Shown in pieces: positions 46,348-54,996 of a stretch of 64,000 nt of DNA. The translations under genes and the position numbers were made by a program. Position 1 is the first letter of the stretch. The number at the start of each line of letters is the position of its first letter. A model generated the notes under the pieces. The model did no database searches. It was not told the origin of the DNA and was given only the letters and a program-made list of their open reading frames with translations. Source of the DNA: Streptomyces pluripotens (GTDB lineage Bacteria; Actinomycetota; Actinomycetes; Streptomycetales; Streptomycetaceae); the NCBI RefSeq assembly GCF_000802245.2, contig NZ_CP021080.1, positions 1,488,001 through 1,552,000 of the forward strand. Direction: 5' to 3'.

Positions 46348-46559
46348 ACGAGATCGAGCGTCTGCGCAGGCAAGTCACCGACAACGGCGTCGTACGACGG
46401 CTGCCAGAAGCCACGAACCACATCGCCCTTCGGCTCGTGTAGTTAGGGCCGGTCGCGGTTCCTGACACAACTCTGGTGCACCGCCTCACCGAAACCTCGG
46501 CGGTCGCGGTTCGAGACCCGGGCGAGGCGGTGGCGGTTCAGTTCGAACCCAGATGGATT

Positions 46560-46593
46560 CCCGGTCGCGCCGTCGGCGGGCGGCGCGACCGGG
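46560..46593. terminator. Strong hairpin between hypothetical and hemerythrin genes
   Basis: A perfect 13-bp stem (CCCGGTCGCGCCG with CGGCGCGACCGGG) and an 8-base loop end seven bases from the hemerythrin stop at 46601. It also lies downstream of the plus-strand gene ending at 46347, so it can serve both. Confidence 0.75.
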
Positions 46594-46600
46594 ACTCGGC

Positions 46601-47068
46601 TCAGCTGATCGGGCCGAAGATCTCGGCGCGGTCGAAGTCGGCGTCCATGCCGTCCAGCACCGCTCCCAGTTGCTTCTCCTCGTACTTGAAGTGCGTCTCC
46701 ATGACCGCCTCGATCCCGTCCAGGTGGCGGTGCGCCACCTCCGGGTCGGTCGAGTCGGCCACCGCCTTCTGCACTCCACCGATGAGGTGCTCGATCATGT
46801 TGTGGTCCTGAGTCAGCTTCGCGGCCACCGGCGCCAGGTCAGGTCGCGCCTGTACCAGTTCCGGGAACAGCGAACCGTCCTCGGCGCGATGGTGGCCGGA
46901 CAGGGCAGCGCAGAACCCGTGGCAGAACAACAGCAGGTCGGTGGCGGCGTCAGCGGGGTCGCCGCCGTCCGGTCCCGCCCGCGCCAGCGCCAACGCATTG
47001 CGCAGCTTGCCGTGCACCCGCTGCAGTTCCCCGCCCCAGGCGGTGACGCGGTCAGTTGGCAAGAACAC
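46601..47068 (-). CDS. Hemerythrin HHE cation-binding domain protein
   Basis: A 155-residue four-helix protein. The metal-binding pattern is seen in FCHGFCAALSGHHRAEDGSLFPEL, given here in part by GHHRAEDGSLFPEL, then KLTQDHNMIEHL and METHFKYEEKQLG. These His/Glu residues would hold a di-iron centre for oxygen, NO or redox sensing. The GTG at 47068 (MFLPTDRVTAWGGEL) overlaps the 3' end of the esterase gene by 17 bases, so the two are translationally coupled. A strong hairpin terminator follows. The upstream extension of the frame is a shadow of the esterase. Confidence 0.88.
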   Translation of the reverse strand: MFLPTDRVTAWGGELQRVHGKLRNALALARAGPDGGDPADAATDLLLFCHGFCAALSGHHRAEDGSLFPELVQARPDLAPVAAKLTQDHNMIEHLIGGVQKAVADSTDPEVAHRHLDGIEAVMETHFKYEEKQLGAVLDGMDADFDRAEIFGPIS

Positions 47069-47852
47069 CCTCCCCTCGCAGCCAAGCCGCGCACGCGGTC
47101 GTCCAGGACGCGGTGTGCGGCTCGCGCGCAATGAACTTATGCGACTCGCCGCCGTATTCCACGCCGTCGGCCAGGCCGATGCCGTGGCTGCCGCCCGGGT
47201 AGACGTGCAACTCCACCGATACCGCGGCCGCCGCCAGCGCCCGGGTCCACTGCAGGGCGTTGGGCAGGCCCGGCGGGTCCTGCGCGGTGGCCCATACAAA
47301 AGTCGGACACACCGACGCGTCCACATGCTTGGCCGGGGACAGCTCGTCCTTGATGGGCAGCAGGTCGCCGAGCAGGTTCTCGACCACCGACGGCGGCAGC
47401 AGGTCGAGGTCGGCCAGCGCATAGGCCAGGATCGCGAAGTCCGGTCGGGGCGGGTCGGCGACGCCCTCCTCGATGGAGAGGACCCGGCCGGTCATGAGCA
47501 GGCCGGCGAGTAGGCCGCCCGCGCTTGATCCGATGACGCCGACCCGGCCGACGTCGAGGCCGTGGTCGCCGTTACGGATGTGGTCCAACCCGGCCCGGGC
47601 GTCTTCGAGTGGGGCCGGGAACCGGTCCGGCAGCAGCCGGTAGGACAGGACGAAGGCGTGGATGCCGAGGCCGGACAGCCAGCGCGCGTAGCCTTCGCCC
47701 TCGTGCGGTGGAAGTTCCCGGAAGCCGCCGCCCGGCAGGACGAGGACGGCGGGTCGGGGGCCGAAGAACCGGTCCTCGGCGAGGTAAAGCGTGATCTTCC
47801 GTGAAATTGGGGTGGGAATGGCCGGAGCCACCTTTCGATATGACGCCTCCAT
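47052..47852 (-). CDS. Alpha/beta hydrolase (acetyl esterase/lipase-like)
   Basis: A 266-residue serine hydrolase of the BD-FAE/hormone-sensitive-lipase type. PAVLVLPGGGFRELPPHEGE provides the oxyanion-hole HGG-like region (here LPGGG), the nucleophile elbow is GVIGSSAGG (about residue 105), and a C-terminal HVYPGGSHGIGL carries the catalytic His. The ATG at 47852 (MEASYRKVAPAIP) gives normal length; the ribosome site is weak. Coupled with hemerythrin in a two-gene unit. The substrate is unknown; acetylated sugars or small esters are typical. Confidence 0.86.
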   Translation of the reverse strand: MEASYRKVAPAIPTPISRKITLYLAEDRFFGPRPAVLVLPGGGFRELPPHEGEGYARWLSGLGIHAFVLSYRLLPDRFPAPLEDARAGLDHIRNGDHGLDVGRVGVIGSSAGGLLAGLLMTGRVLSIEEGVADPPRPDFAILAYALADLDLLPPSVVENLLGDLLPIKDELSPAKHVDASVCPTFVWATAQDPPGLPNALQWTRALAAAAVSVELHVYPGGSHGIGLADGVEYGGESHKFIAREPHTASWTTACAAWLRGEGVLAN

Positions 47853-48183
47853 GCCTGACGATCCATCCGCCACCGGCACGCGACGCTGCCTGAAACTATA
47901 TCCGCCAAGGCCAGATGGGCGGTTGCGTCGCGCTGCCGCAAGGGCGTCAGGGTGAGCATGCAGTCTCCGAGGACCGCGAGTCGGCGCCATCGCCTCACAC
48001 TGCGTTCTCGGCAACGTCAAGCGCGCCTTGCGCATGCCGCCTTCTCAAGCAGCCGCGCGGCGGCCCCTCCGACTGGGATGCTGGTTGCTCGTACCACCCG
48101 CGAAAGGCACACACCGATGCACCGCAGGCGGTCCAGGCCGGGGCGCCGGCCCTCCGGATGCGACACAGCCTGCGGGGGGGGAC
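47853..48183. other. Intergenic region between esterase and ABC remnant
   Basis: About 330 bases with no supported gene. It should hold the esterase promoter; I see no strong elements. The 5' part of the decayed ABC gene is not detectable here. Confidence 0.35.
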
Positions 48184-48787
48184 ACGGTGTCTGCAACGAC
48201 TAATCCGGCGCTACTGCCCCTGCTGGTCACCATGACCCTGCCCAGCGCCTAGAGCGCGCTGACCATCGCCCGGCGCCACTACGAGTCGTTCCACACCTGG
48301 GTCCAGCGTGTGCGGACCGGTCAGCTGATCGGCAGCCTGCTCACCGAACCGGGCGCCGCCCCGGAGATCCGCGTGCACGGAGTGGGCCCGTTCCTGCTGC
48401 ACCACTTCCGGTCCATGTCGGAGACCGCGGAGGAGGAACAGGCCCGGTTGTCCCAGCTGGCTGCCCGGATAGGGCGGATCGCTGCCGCCTGGACGGGCCT
48501 CGCCACGCTCGGCACCTACGCCACGCTCGGCGCGCTGCTGCTGTCCGGCGCGATGGAGGTGTTCGAGAAGATCCGGGCGCTGGCGAGCAGTGGACAGACG
48601 GTCGTCCTGATCACGCATCGGCTGGCCTCGGTCCGCCATGCCGACCTGGTGCACGTACTGGAGCACGGGCGGCTGGTGGAGTCGGGCGCACCGGAGGATG
48701 CTGACCGCAGGCGGTGTATACGTCGAGTTGCACGCCCCTCAGGCGGAACAGTTCGCGGTGAGGGTACCGGCGCCGAAGCCGACCTGA
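48184..48787 (+). pseudogene. Decayed ABC exporter gene (fused transmembrane and ATPase fragments)
   Basis: One frame reads first as part of an ABC exporter transmembrane domain (NPALLPLLVTMTLPSA, then SALTIARRHYESFHTWVQ up to TLGALLLSGAM). At about 48555 it jumps to the very end of an ATPase domain (FEKIRALASSGQTVVLITHR, HADLVHVLEHGRLVESGAPED). The core of the ATPase, with Walker A, signature and Walker B, is gone. There is also an in-frame TAG at 48250-48252. After 48697 the remaining homologous residues (GGVYVELHAPQAEQFAV) continue in another frame to TGA at 48785. Stop, deletion and frameshift together make this a clear pseudogene with no intact 5' end. Confidence 0.85.
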
Positions 48788-48812
48788 ACCGGCGGCTCGC
48801 CGCCCGGCCACC

Positions 48813-48989
48813 TCACTCGGCGCCTTCACCCACGCGCACGATCACCAGGAACATGTCCGTCGCAAGGTCCATGACGACCTCGGCAGGCAGGCCTTCCAGA
48901 CGGCGCGCGTGCGCGAACTCCTCGGCGGGCCAGGATCCTCGCGGACCACCGGCGGGAAAGCGTTCGAGCACTGTTCGCCCGTTCACCAT
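48813..48989 (-). CDS. Small hypothetical protein (58 aa)
   Basis: A 58-residue protein (MVNGRTVLERFPAGGP, then WPAEEFAHARRLEGLPAEVV and a hydrophobic beta-like end MFLVIVRVG). The ATG at 48989 has GGAGG six bases upstream, which is the main support. The sequence reads as a small soluble protein; I do not recognise its family. It converges on the ABC remnant. Confidence 0.55.
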   Translation of the reverse strand: MVNGRTVLERFPAGGPRGSWPAEEFAHARRLEGLPAEVVMDLATDMFLVIVRVGEGAE

Positions 48990-49142
48990 CTCGCACCTCC
49001 AGAAGGCGTTGTACTTGTAGGAGTTAACGCCGTGGAGAGGGGATATGCCTCGCCCAGTGACGGGACTGAGACATTGTCGACACCGGTTCGGCGCGGACCG
49101 TGAGAATCCGTGCACGATGTGACACGAACAGCACCCCAGGTA

Positions 49143-49787
49143 TCAGCAGTCGTACTCGTCGTGCAGGCGGAGCCCGACATTTCCCGCGGGGCTGCGGCCG
49201 AGCGCCGTCAGATCGAGCAGACCCGAGACGGCCCCGAGTCCGTCCAGTCCGTCGTCGTACACCGAATAGGTGTGGAAGACCCGGTCATGGTCGCGCAGGA
49301 AGCAACTGACGCCGGGCCGCTCGACGAGTTCCCCACCCGACTCGACGGTGGCCCCGAAGTCGGAGTTGAAGTCGCCGCGGCCCGAGGAGTACCAGGGAAC
49401 CGCCCAACCCATCCGTGCCTTGAACGGCAGGATCCGGCGGAAGGGCGCCCGGGAGACAGCCGCGAACGCGGTGTTCCGAACACGTAGATGGGCGAGGTTC
49501 CCGATCTGGTCCAGGAAGGCCGCGCAGCACGGACAGCCGCTCTCCCACTCCGGCGCGAACATGAAGTGATGGACGACGAGCTGGCCCCTTCCCTCGAAGA
49601 GGTCCAGGAGGGAGACCCTGCCGTCGCCGCCCTCGAAGACGTAGTCCGGGTCGGCCTCGACCATGGGCAGGCGCTGCCGATCGGCGGCGAGCGCCTCACG
49701 CGCCCGTTGGAACGCCTCTTCCTTGCGCAGCAACTTCTGGCGCGCCGTGCGCCACTGCTCGCGCGAGACAATCTCCGGAAGCGGCAT
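49143..49787 (-). CDS. DUF899 family (thioredoxin-like) protein
   Basis: A 214-residue DUF899 protein with a thioredoxin-like fold. It starts PLPEIVSREQWRTARQKLL, with LVVHHFMFAPEWESGCPCC in the middle, where the CPCC lies at the position of a thioredoxin active site, and GVSCFLRDHDRVFHTYSVY later. Members are often annotated as DUF899 dithiol-disulphide isomerases; activity is uncertain. The ATG at 49787 has AGGAGG six bases upstream. It is monocistronic as far as can be seen. Confidence 0.9.
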   Translation of the reverse strand: MPLPEIVSREQWRTARQKLLRKEEAFQRAREALAADRQRLPMVEADPDYVFEGGDGRVSLLDLFEGRGQLVVHHFMFAPEWESGCPCCAAFLDQIGNLAHLRVRNTAFAAVSRAPFRRILPFKARMGWAVPWYSSGRGDFNSDFGATVESGGELVERPGVSCFLRDHDRVFHTYSVYDDGLDGLGAVSGLLDLTALGRSPAGNVGLRLHDEYDC

Positions 49788-50011
49788 GGGTCCTCCTGGT
49801 CCTGCGGGCGGTTGGGAGTGGTGACCGTCGCCGTATACGGATCTCATCGCCGCGTGCGGAGGCTCTTTTGCGGCAACCCTTCGCCGGCGGGGCAAGAAGC
49901 AGCCTCGCCGTGTTGCCAGCTTCGGCTGTCAGCGCGAGGGCCGAACAGATCGCCGCTTCCCCACGCGTCGAGCACGTCAGCCGGCAGCTGGTCCGCGACA
50001 CGGCGAACCAG

Positions 50012-51868
50012 CTACACGGCTCCCGGAAGCGGCACCCGTATGCCCCGGTCGTCCAGCTCCTCCAGTGCCTCGTGCAGTTGTTTGACGTGGTCGGGGGTGA
50101 GCCGCCCGGTGTCGTCGAGGTGGACAGCGCAGGCCGTGGTCGTGTCCACGAGCCGTTCCAGGATGTCCGCAACGGCACCGGTACCCTCGGTGTGCCGAGC
50201 GAGGGCGGGCAGTTCTGCGGCCGCGAGGGCGGTGGCACCGCGGGCCACGGCGAGGGTGCGGTAGGCCTCCCGGCGCAACGCCCATCGCTCAGCCCGGTCG
50301 CTGGACCCGCCGAGGACGTGGGCCAGATAGGCGTGTGCGGCACTACCGGCCGTGGCGAGCCGTGCCCGTACCCCGCCGCCCCGGTTCCCCGGTATCGGCA
50401 GATGGCCGACGACCAGCACGAGTACACAGGCCAATAGCGTCTCGTCGATCCGGCTGACGAACGCCTGCGGTTCCCCGCCGACCATGACCAGGGCGAGAAC
50501 GAGGACCGTGACGACGGCAGTGAGGGCCGCGAAGTGCCGGGTGGCGACCGGGAGGAGCGCACCGCACACCGCGACCAGCATGATCAGCCCCGGCGACCGG
50601 GGCAGCAGCGCCACGCAACCGGCGAACGCCACAGCACCCAGCAAGGTCCCGGCGGCCCGGCACAGCACGCGCGAGGCCAGCGGCCCGAGGTCGGGTTTGA
50701 CGAGGAAGACGACGGTGACGGGCAGCCAGTACCCATGCTCGTGCCGCCCGTACCAACCGGTGTGGTGGAGAGCCTGAGCGATCCCCGTGCCGGCGCCGAA
50801 GCAGAGGGCGACGCGCAACCCGTACTCGCGTCCGCCGCTACCGAGCACCGTCCGCAGCACGTCCCGGATACCCCGGCGCCGCCGGGCGAGCAGTCCTTGC
50901 TGTGCGTCCTGGGCCCGGTCGAAGGTTCCAGCAGCGTGCAGCAGGGCGTCGTCGAGGGCACGCAGTGCGGGCGCAGACCGGTACGGGGCCGGCAGCGGGC
51001 CCGTACCGGTGTCGCCGCGGACGGCGGCGGCGAGCCGCCGGGGCCCTAGCACCGCCCGTGCCTCGACCGGCTCGCCCACCCAGCACAGGGCGGTGGCAGC
51101 CTCGGCGAGGGGCAACGCGGCCAGGTATTGGGCGTGCAGCCGGCGCTCGGCGGCGGAACCGGCGTAACGGTGCAGTCGGGGCCCACCGAGGGCGTCCTGG
51201 GCATGATCGAGGGCTGCGGTGAGCTCGGCCCGCCGGGTGGTGGCGTGGTCGCCGCCCACGGCATCGAGGAGTGCCGCGATCGCCTCGTACACATCGGCGA
51301 TGGCCGCCCGCTCCCCGTCGAAGCGGAACTCCCCGGCGAGCACCCCGGAGGTGGGCAGGGTGAGCCGCAGCAGAAGCAGCCAGCCAGCACCGGCGAGGAA
51401 GGCGAGGGCCCGCTGCCAACCGCCGTCGGTCGTTGACAACCCGGCGCCGACGGCGGCGGTGACGAGGAGTTGCGTTCCGGCAGCGGAGGAGACGGCTCCG
51501 ACGACGCTGACACCCCCGGCTACCAGCCCGAGTCCGGTCAGCACCAGGGTCAGTGCCACGGCCCCGAGCAGGTGCCCGGCGTACGTCCCCACGGCCAGTC
51601 CAAGAGCGCCGGCCAGTGCGGGCACCCCGAGCCGCTGAACGGCGGCGCGCCGACTGCCGGGGCGGTCGTTGATACCGGCGAGCACGGCAGCGAGGGCGGC
51701 GAGGACTCCTGCGGAGGCACGTCCGGCCAGCACCCCGGCGAGCAGGAGCGGTCCGGCGGCGAGGGCGCCGCGGAGCACGGCGCTCCAAGGAACGGGGGCG
51801 CGCTGGGTACGCAGGGCGTGGGCGAGCCAGGGGGGTGCGACGGACCGAGGCACGGGGCTCCTGTTCAT
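50012..51868 (-). CDS. FUSC-family membrane protein (aromatic acid exporter-like)
   Basis: A 618-residue protein with two blocks of membrane helices (about 30-175 and 345-490) separated by a cytoplasmic helical region of 170 residues. A second cytoplasmic domain of about 130 residues ends the protein. The second block contains YGLRVALCFGAGTGIAQAL and HGYWLPVTVVFLVKPDLG, the fusaric-acid-resistance (FUSC) signature. Relatives export aromatic acids or unknown toxins and act as trimers or dimers. The ATG at 51868 gives the usual length. No adaptor or regulator is adjacent. Confidence 0.9.
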   Translation of the reverse strand: MNRSPVPRSVAPPWLAHALRTQRAPVPWSAVLRGALAAGPLLLAGVLAGRASAGVLAALAAVLAGINDRPGSRRAAVQRLGVPALAGALGLAVGTYAGHLLGAVALTLVLTGLGLVAGGVSVVGAVSSAAGTQLLVTAAVGAGLSTTDGGWQRALAFLAGAGWLLLLRLTLPTSGVLAGEFRFDGERAAIADVYEAIAALLDAVGGDHATTRRAELTAALDHAQDALGGPRLHRYAGSAAERRLHAQYLAALPLAEAATALCWVGEPVEARAVLGPRRLAAAVRGDTGTGPLPAPYRSAPALRALDDALLHAAGTFDRAQDAQQGLLARRRRGIRDVLRTVLGSGGREYGLRVALCFGAGTGIAQALHHTGWYGRHEHGYWLPVTVVFLVKPDLGPLASRVLCRAAGTLLGAVAFAGCVALLPRSPGLIMLVAVCGALLPVATRHFAALTAVVTVLVLALVMVGGEPQAFVSRIDETLLACVLVLVVGHLPIPGNRGGGVRARLATAGSAAHAYLAHVLGGSSDRAERWALRREAYRTLAVARGATALAAAELPALARHTEGTGAVADILERLVDTTTACAVHLDDTGRLTPDHVKQLHEALEELDDRGIRVPLPGAV

Positions 51869-52190
51869 ACGAGGGCGGGGGCGCCTTCGGACGACGGTGG
51901 CCGGGGTGCGCAGGTACCAGGGCGGGGATCCCGCGGAGTTGTGGTGCGCTTCCCAGCGTAGGGCGCGTTCCCGGGGCGGCCGGAGCGATCACGTTTCCGG
52001 GACGTGAAAATGTGCCGGGTAGCCGGTTTCTCTCCGGTTTGAACGGACTGCGGCCGAACCGATCGGCGGCCGTCCCGGCTCATGAGTCGGGACGACGACG
52101 TTCCCCTGCTGCTCGCCGAGCAGGCGAAGGGCATGAGCCGGCCTCCTCCAGCGGGCCGGGGGCGGCGCTGTATCGGCCCTGCCCGACGCA
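51869..52190. other. Intergenic region upstream of the FUSC gene
   Basis: About 320 bases with no supported gene. The FUSC promoter should be here; no clear -10/-35 pair is visible. The 3' end of the uracil-DNA glycosylase gene abuts the right side. Confidence 0.35.
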
Positions 52191-52922
52191 CTACCCCGGG
52201 CCAGACGCGTTATCCAGCCCGGCCGCGTGCGCAGCCCCGCGCAGCACCTCACGCAGCATCTCGGCGGTGAGCCGGCCGGTGAAGGTGTTGCGCTGGCTGA
52301 CGTGGAAGCAGCCGAAGAGGTCCAGGGTCTCCGGGCCGTCGAGGGTGTGGAGGGCGACCCGAGTGCCGTGCGCGAACCCTGGGCGGGGATGGGGCACCGC
52401 CCAGCCCGCCTCGGCGAGCGCGGGCAGCGCGGCCTGCCAGCCGAAGGCGCCCAGGACGACCGCCGCTTTGAGGGCCGGGCGGAGCAGCCTCAGTTCCTGA
52501 ACCAGCCAGGGGCGGCAGGTGTCGCGCTCGCCGGGGGTCGGCTTATTGGCGGGCGGGGCACAGTGCACGGGCGCGGTGACGCGGACGCCGTGCAGCCGCA
52601 GACCGTCGTCGATGCTGACGGAGGTGGGCTGCGAGGCGAGCCCCACGTCGTACAGCGCCTGGTACAGCAGGTCTCCGGAACGGTCGCCGGTGAACATCCG
52701 GCCGGTGCGGTTGCCGCCGTGCGCGGCCGGAGCCAACCCGATGATCACGAGAGGAGCATCGGCCGGGCCGAAGCCGGGCACCGGCCGCCCCCAGTAGGTC
52801 CAGTCGGCGAACGCGGCCCGTCTGGTCCGGGCCGTCTCCTCCCGCCAGTCGACCAGCCGGGGGCAGGCACGGCAGTGAGCAACGTGGCGGTCGAGCCGGG
52901 CGAGGGCGCTGCTGTGGTCCAC
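52191..52922 (-). CDS. Uracil-DNA glycosylase, family 5 (UdgB type)
   Basis: A 243-residue repair enzyme that removes uracil and related bases from DNA. An Fe-S cluster is indicated by CRACPRLVDW near the start and a later Cys pair (APVHCAPPANKPTPGERDTC). Motif A is GLAPAAHGGNRTGRMFTG (residues about 72-90), typical of family 5, which has no polar catalytic residue of the usual type. The terminal HVSQRNTFTGRLT is motif B. The GTG at 52922 (start of DHSSALARLDRHV) follows a weak GGCGAG; a 111-codon upstream extension is not conserved. It is divergent from the S4 gene. Confidence 0.92.
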   Translation of the reverse strand: MDHSSALARLDRHVAHCRACPRLVDWREETARTRRAAFADWTYWGRPVPGFGPADAPLVIIGLAPAAHGGNRTGRMFTGDRSGDLLYQALYDVGLASQPTSVSIDDGLRLHGVRVTAPVHCAPPANKPTPGERDTCRPWLVQELRLLRPALKAAVVLGAFGWQAALPALAEAGWAVPHPRPGFAHGTRVALHTLDGPETLDLFGCFHVSQRNTFTGRLTAEMLREVLRGAAHAAGLDNASGPG

Positions 52923-53194
52923 CTCGCCACCGTAGGCCCGACTGCGCTCGGGCGTGCACGGCAGCGCCCGCCCCGCCTGCCCGTCTCCGCCCTCTCGCCC
53001 CAACCTCTTGCCTCCCCGACCCGTTCCATCCCCACCCCGGTGCGTCTGCGGCCCCTCTCGTCTCCGGGCAACCGGACGTCGTATGGGCAGCAACGCGGCC
53101 GCGCGACTGCTTCGGCCGGCTCGATCGGCCGGCTGCCGACCAGGTGGCGGAGCCGACCTTGAAAACGGCCTCCGGCTCACCCGCCCCCGGGGGT

Positions 53195-53200
53195 TAGGGT
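53195..53200 (+). promoter_or_regulatory. Leaderless -10 for the S4-domain gene
   Basis: TAGGGT ends six bases before the ATG at 53207 and there is no ribosome site. No -35 of good quality is seen. Confidence 0.5.
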
Positions 53201-53206
53201 CGGGGC

Positions 53207-53836
53207 ATGGCTTCCGAGCATACGGACGAGCACGTGAACCGCGGGACCAGCGCACCGGGCAGCACGATCCCCGCCCGGAAGACGGAGGATTCCGGTGCCT
53301 CGGCCGGCCTGCCGATGGATCCGAGAACCGCCGCCGCGGTGGCCGCCGCCGAGGCCGCGGGCCCGACCAACGGCGAAACGGTCCGGATCGACAGCTGGAT
53401 CTGGGCCGTGCGCCTGGTCAAGACACGGTCCCTGGGGGCCACCGCCTGCCGCGGCGGGCACATACGCGTCAACGGTGAGCGGGTGAAGCCGGCCCATTCC
53501 GTACGCGTCGGCGACGAGGTGCGCCTGCGGCACGAGGGCCGCGAACGGATCGTGATCGTCAAGCGCCTCATCCGCAAACGGGTCGGTGCGCCCGTAGCCG
53601 TCCAGTGTTACGTCGACAACTCCCCTCCGCCCCCGCCCCGCGAGGCGGTGGCCCCAGCCGGCCTACGCGACCGCGGCACCGGGCGCCCGACCAAGCGCGA
53701 CCGCCGCGAGCTGGAGCGCCTCCGCGGCCTGGCTGGACCGGTCGGCCCCGCGGGACCCGGCGGTTTCGGCGGATCGGACGGACTAGGTGGACCGGACGGT
53801 TCCCGAGGTTCGGGCGGGCGGTCCCGGGGACGGTGA
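53207..53836 (+). CDS. S4-domain RNA-binding protein (HslR-like)
   Basis: A 209-residue protein with an S4 domain at about residues 60-125: RIDSWIWAVRLVKTRSLG, then ACRGGHIRVNGERVKPAHSV and GDEVRLRHEGRE. HslR (Hsp15) binds stalled 50S subunits carrying peptidyl-tRNA in E. coli; the same rescue role is plausible here. The first 55 residues are a variable Ala/Thr/Glu-rich extension, and the last 35 form a collagen-like Gly/Pro-rich tail (GPVGPAGPGGFGG). The ATG at 53207 directly follows a leaderless -10 element. Confidence 0.87.
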   Translation: MASEHTDEHVNRGTSAPGSTIPARKTEDSGASAGLPMDPRTAAAVAAAEAAGPTNGETVRIDSWIWAVRLVKTRSLGATACRGGHIRVNGERVKPAHSVRVGDEVRLRHEGRERIVIVKRLIRKRVGAPVAVQCYVDNSPPPPPREAVAPAGLRDRGTGRPTKRDRRELERLRGLAGPVGPAGPGGFGGSDGLGGPDGSRGSGGRSRGR

Positions 53837-54177
53837 CCAACGTCCTGCGCCCGCTCCGGGAGAGCACCCTCAAGCTGCACCAGCGCATGGCATGCCGCCG
53901 GCCGGGCCCGAGGCCCCGACCGGCGGGGCTCACCGTCGCCGCGCCCACGGCCGAAACACGGCCACGCCATCGCCCTCGGCGGACCTGAGGCACGGAGGTC
54001 TCCTCGTGGAGCGGTGCCGGTGGCTTTCACCAGGGCAGATCCGCCACCGGAACCTCATCGGCACCGGCCTGCCATGACGAGTGCGGAGGCTACCGCTCCC
54101 CTGGTCCGTCCGAACCGCGCGACCGTTGATGCCGGCCGTCCGCAAAGGGGTACCGTGCAAGGAGGAGTGGTGATCCG
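53837..54177. other. Intergenic region between S4 and DUF6343 genes
   Basis: About 340 bases with no supported gene. Partly complementary GGTGCCGGTGG and CCACCGG elements near 54013-54040 might form a hairpin. AGGAGG at about 54160 leads into the next gene. Confidence 0.35.
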
Positions 54178-54474
54178 ATGCGTACGGGCAGTGAACCGGC
54201 GACCGCGCGCAGTGCTCTGCGGGCGCGATTCTGGCTGAGCCTGTGGGGGTTGGTCTGGGCGATCTTCGGAACCGCGGCGTTCGCGCTTGCCGGGCGCCCC
54301 GGCTGGGCGGCGGCCTGCGGCGTGCTGTGGCTGGTGGTCACCGTCGACATGACCGTGATCCTCAGGCACATCCGGCAGGGTCCGCACTACCAGCCGGGAC
54401 ACGACGTGCCACCGTACCGGCCTCCGGATGGCAGGCCGCCGCGCCCGGGCCCGCCCAGGCAGCGGCATCCATGA
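54178..54474 (+). CDS. DUF6343 family small membrane protein
   Basis: A 98-residue protein with two membrane helices (about 17-38 and 44-62) and a Pro/Arg-rich cytoplasmic tail from HIRQGPHYQPGHDVPPYRP. The pattern MRTGSEPATARSALRARF then helix-turn-helix of membrane segments is that of the Streptomyces DUF6343 family. Function unknown. The ATG at 54178 is 12 bases beyond AGGAGG, a little far, with GGTGA nearer. Confidence 0.78.
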   Translation: MRTGSEPATARSALRARFWLSLWGLVWAIFGTAAFALAGRPGWAAACGVLWLVVTVDMTVILRHIRQGPHYQPGHDVPPYRPPDGRPPRPGPPRQRHP

Positions 54475-54547
54475 ACGACGTCCCAGGGCACCGGTACCCG
54501 CGACAGGGCCTGCGGGTCGGCCTCCGGGAAGGGGGTTCGGGCAACGC

Positions 54548-54928
54548 TCAGTCGTCGAAGCGCGCTGCCTTCAGGTACTGCGGGTTGGGGTCGAGCGCAG
54601 CTGCCAATCGGAAGTGGCGCTTGGCCTGGTCGGGACGGCCCTGGCGTTCATAGGTCCGGGCGAGCGCGAAGTGCGCGAACGCGTTGTCCGGCTCCCGCTC
54701 CAGCACGATGGTGAACTCCAGCTCGGCAGGCCTGAGTTGCGCCGCCGCGAAGAAGGCACGCGCACGGAGCAGACGGGCGGCGGTGTTCTCCGGGTACGCG
54801 GCGATGACTCCGTCTAGTAGTTTCACTGCACCCCGCGGATCCCGTGCATTGAGCAGTTGCTCGGCGGCACGGAAGTCGATGACGTGCGTCTTGGGGGTAC
54901 GTCCGGTGGAACCGCTGGTGTCGGGCAC
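54548..54928 (-). CDS. Tetratricopeptide repeat protein
   Basis: A 126-residue helical protein with two to three TPR units from about residue 20 to 118: AEQLLNARDPRGAVKLLDGVI, here given only in part by RDPRGAVKLLDGVI, then PAELEFTIVLEREPDNAFAH and YERQGRPDQAKRHFRLAAAL. TPRs bind partner proteins; no catalytic part is present. The GTG at 54928 has a GGGAAGG site upstream. It lies 68 bases beyond the coaE stop, on the same strand, so the two may be co-transcribed. Confidence 0.88.
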   Translation of the reverse strand: MPDTSGSTGRTPKTHVIDFRAAEQLLNARDPRGAVKLLDGVIAAYPENTAARLLRARAFFAAAQLRPAELEFTIVLEREPDNAFAHFALARTYERQGRPDQAKRHFRLAAALDPNPQYLKAARFDD

Positions 54929-54996
54929 GGCAGAATCCTTCCCTCACTCCAGCACCTCAACGCACGCGGAAGCGGGCGCTATTCCGCGTCAGCGTC

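Noticed and set aside
46440..46560. tRNA-like GGTTCGAGACC and GGTTCAGTTCGAACC elements
   Set aside because: The first looks like a T-loop but its stem does not pair and there is no acceptor or anticodon arm; the second is just a small hairpin.
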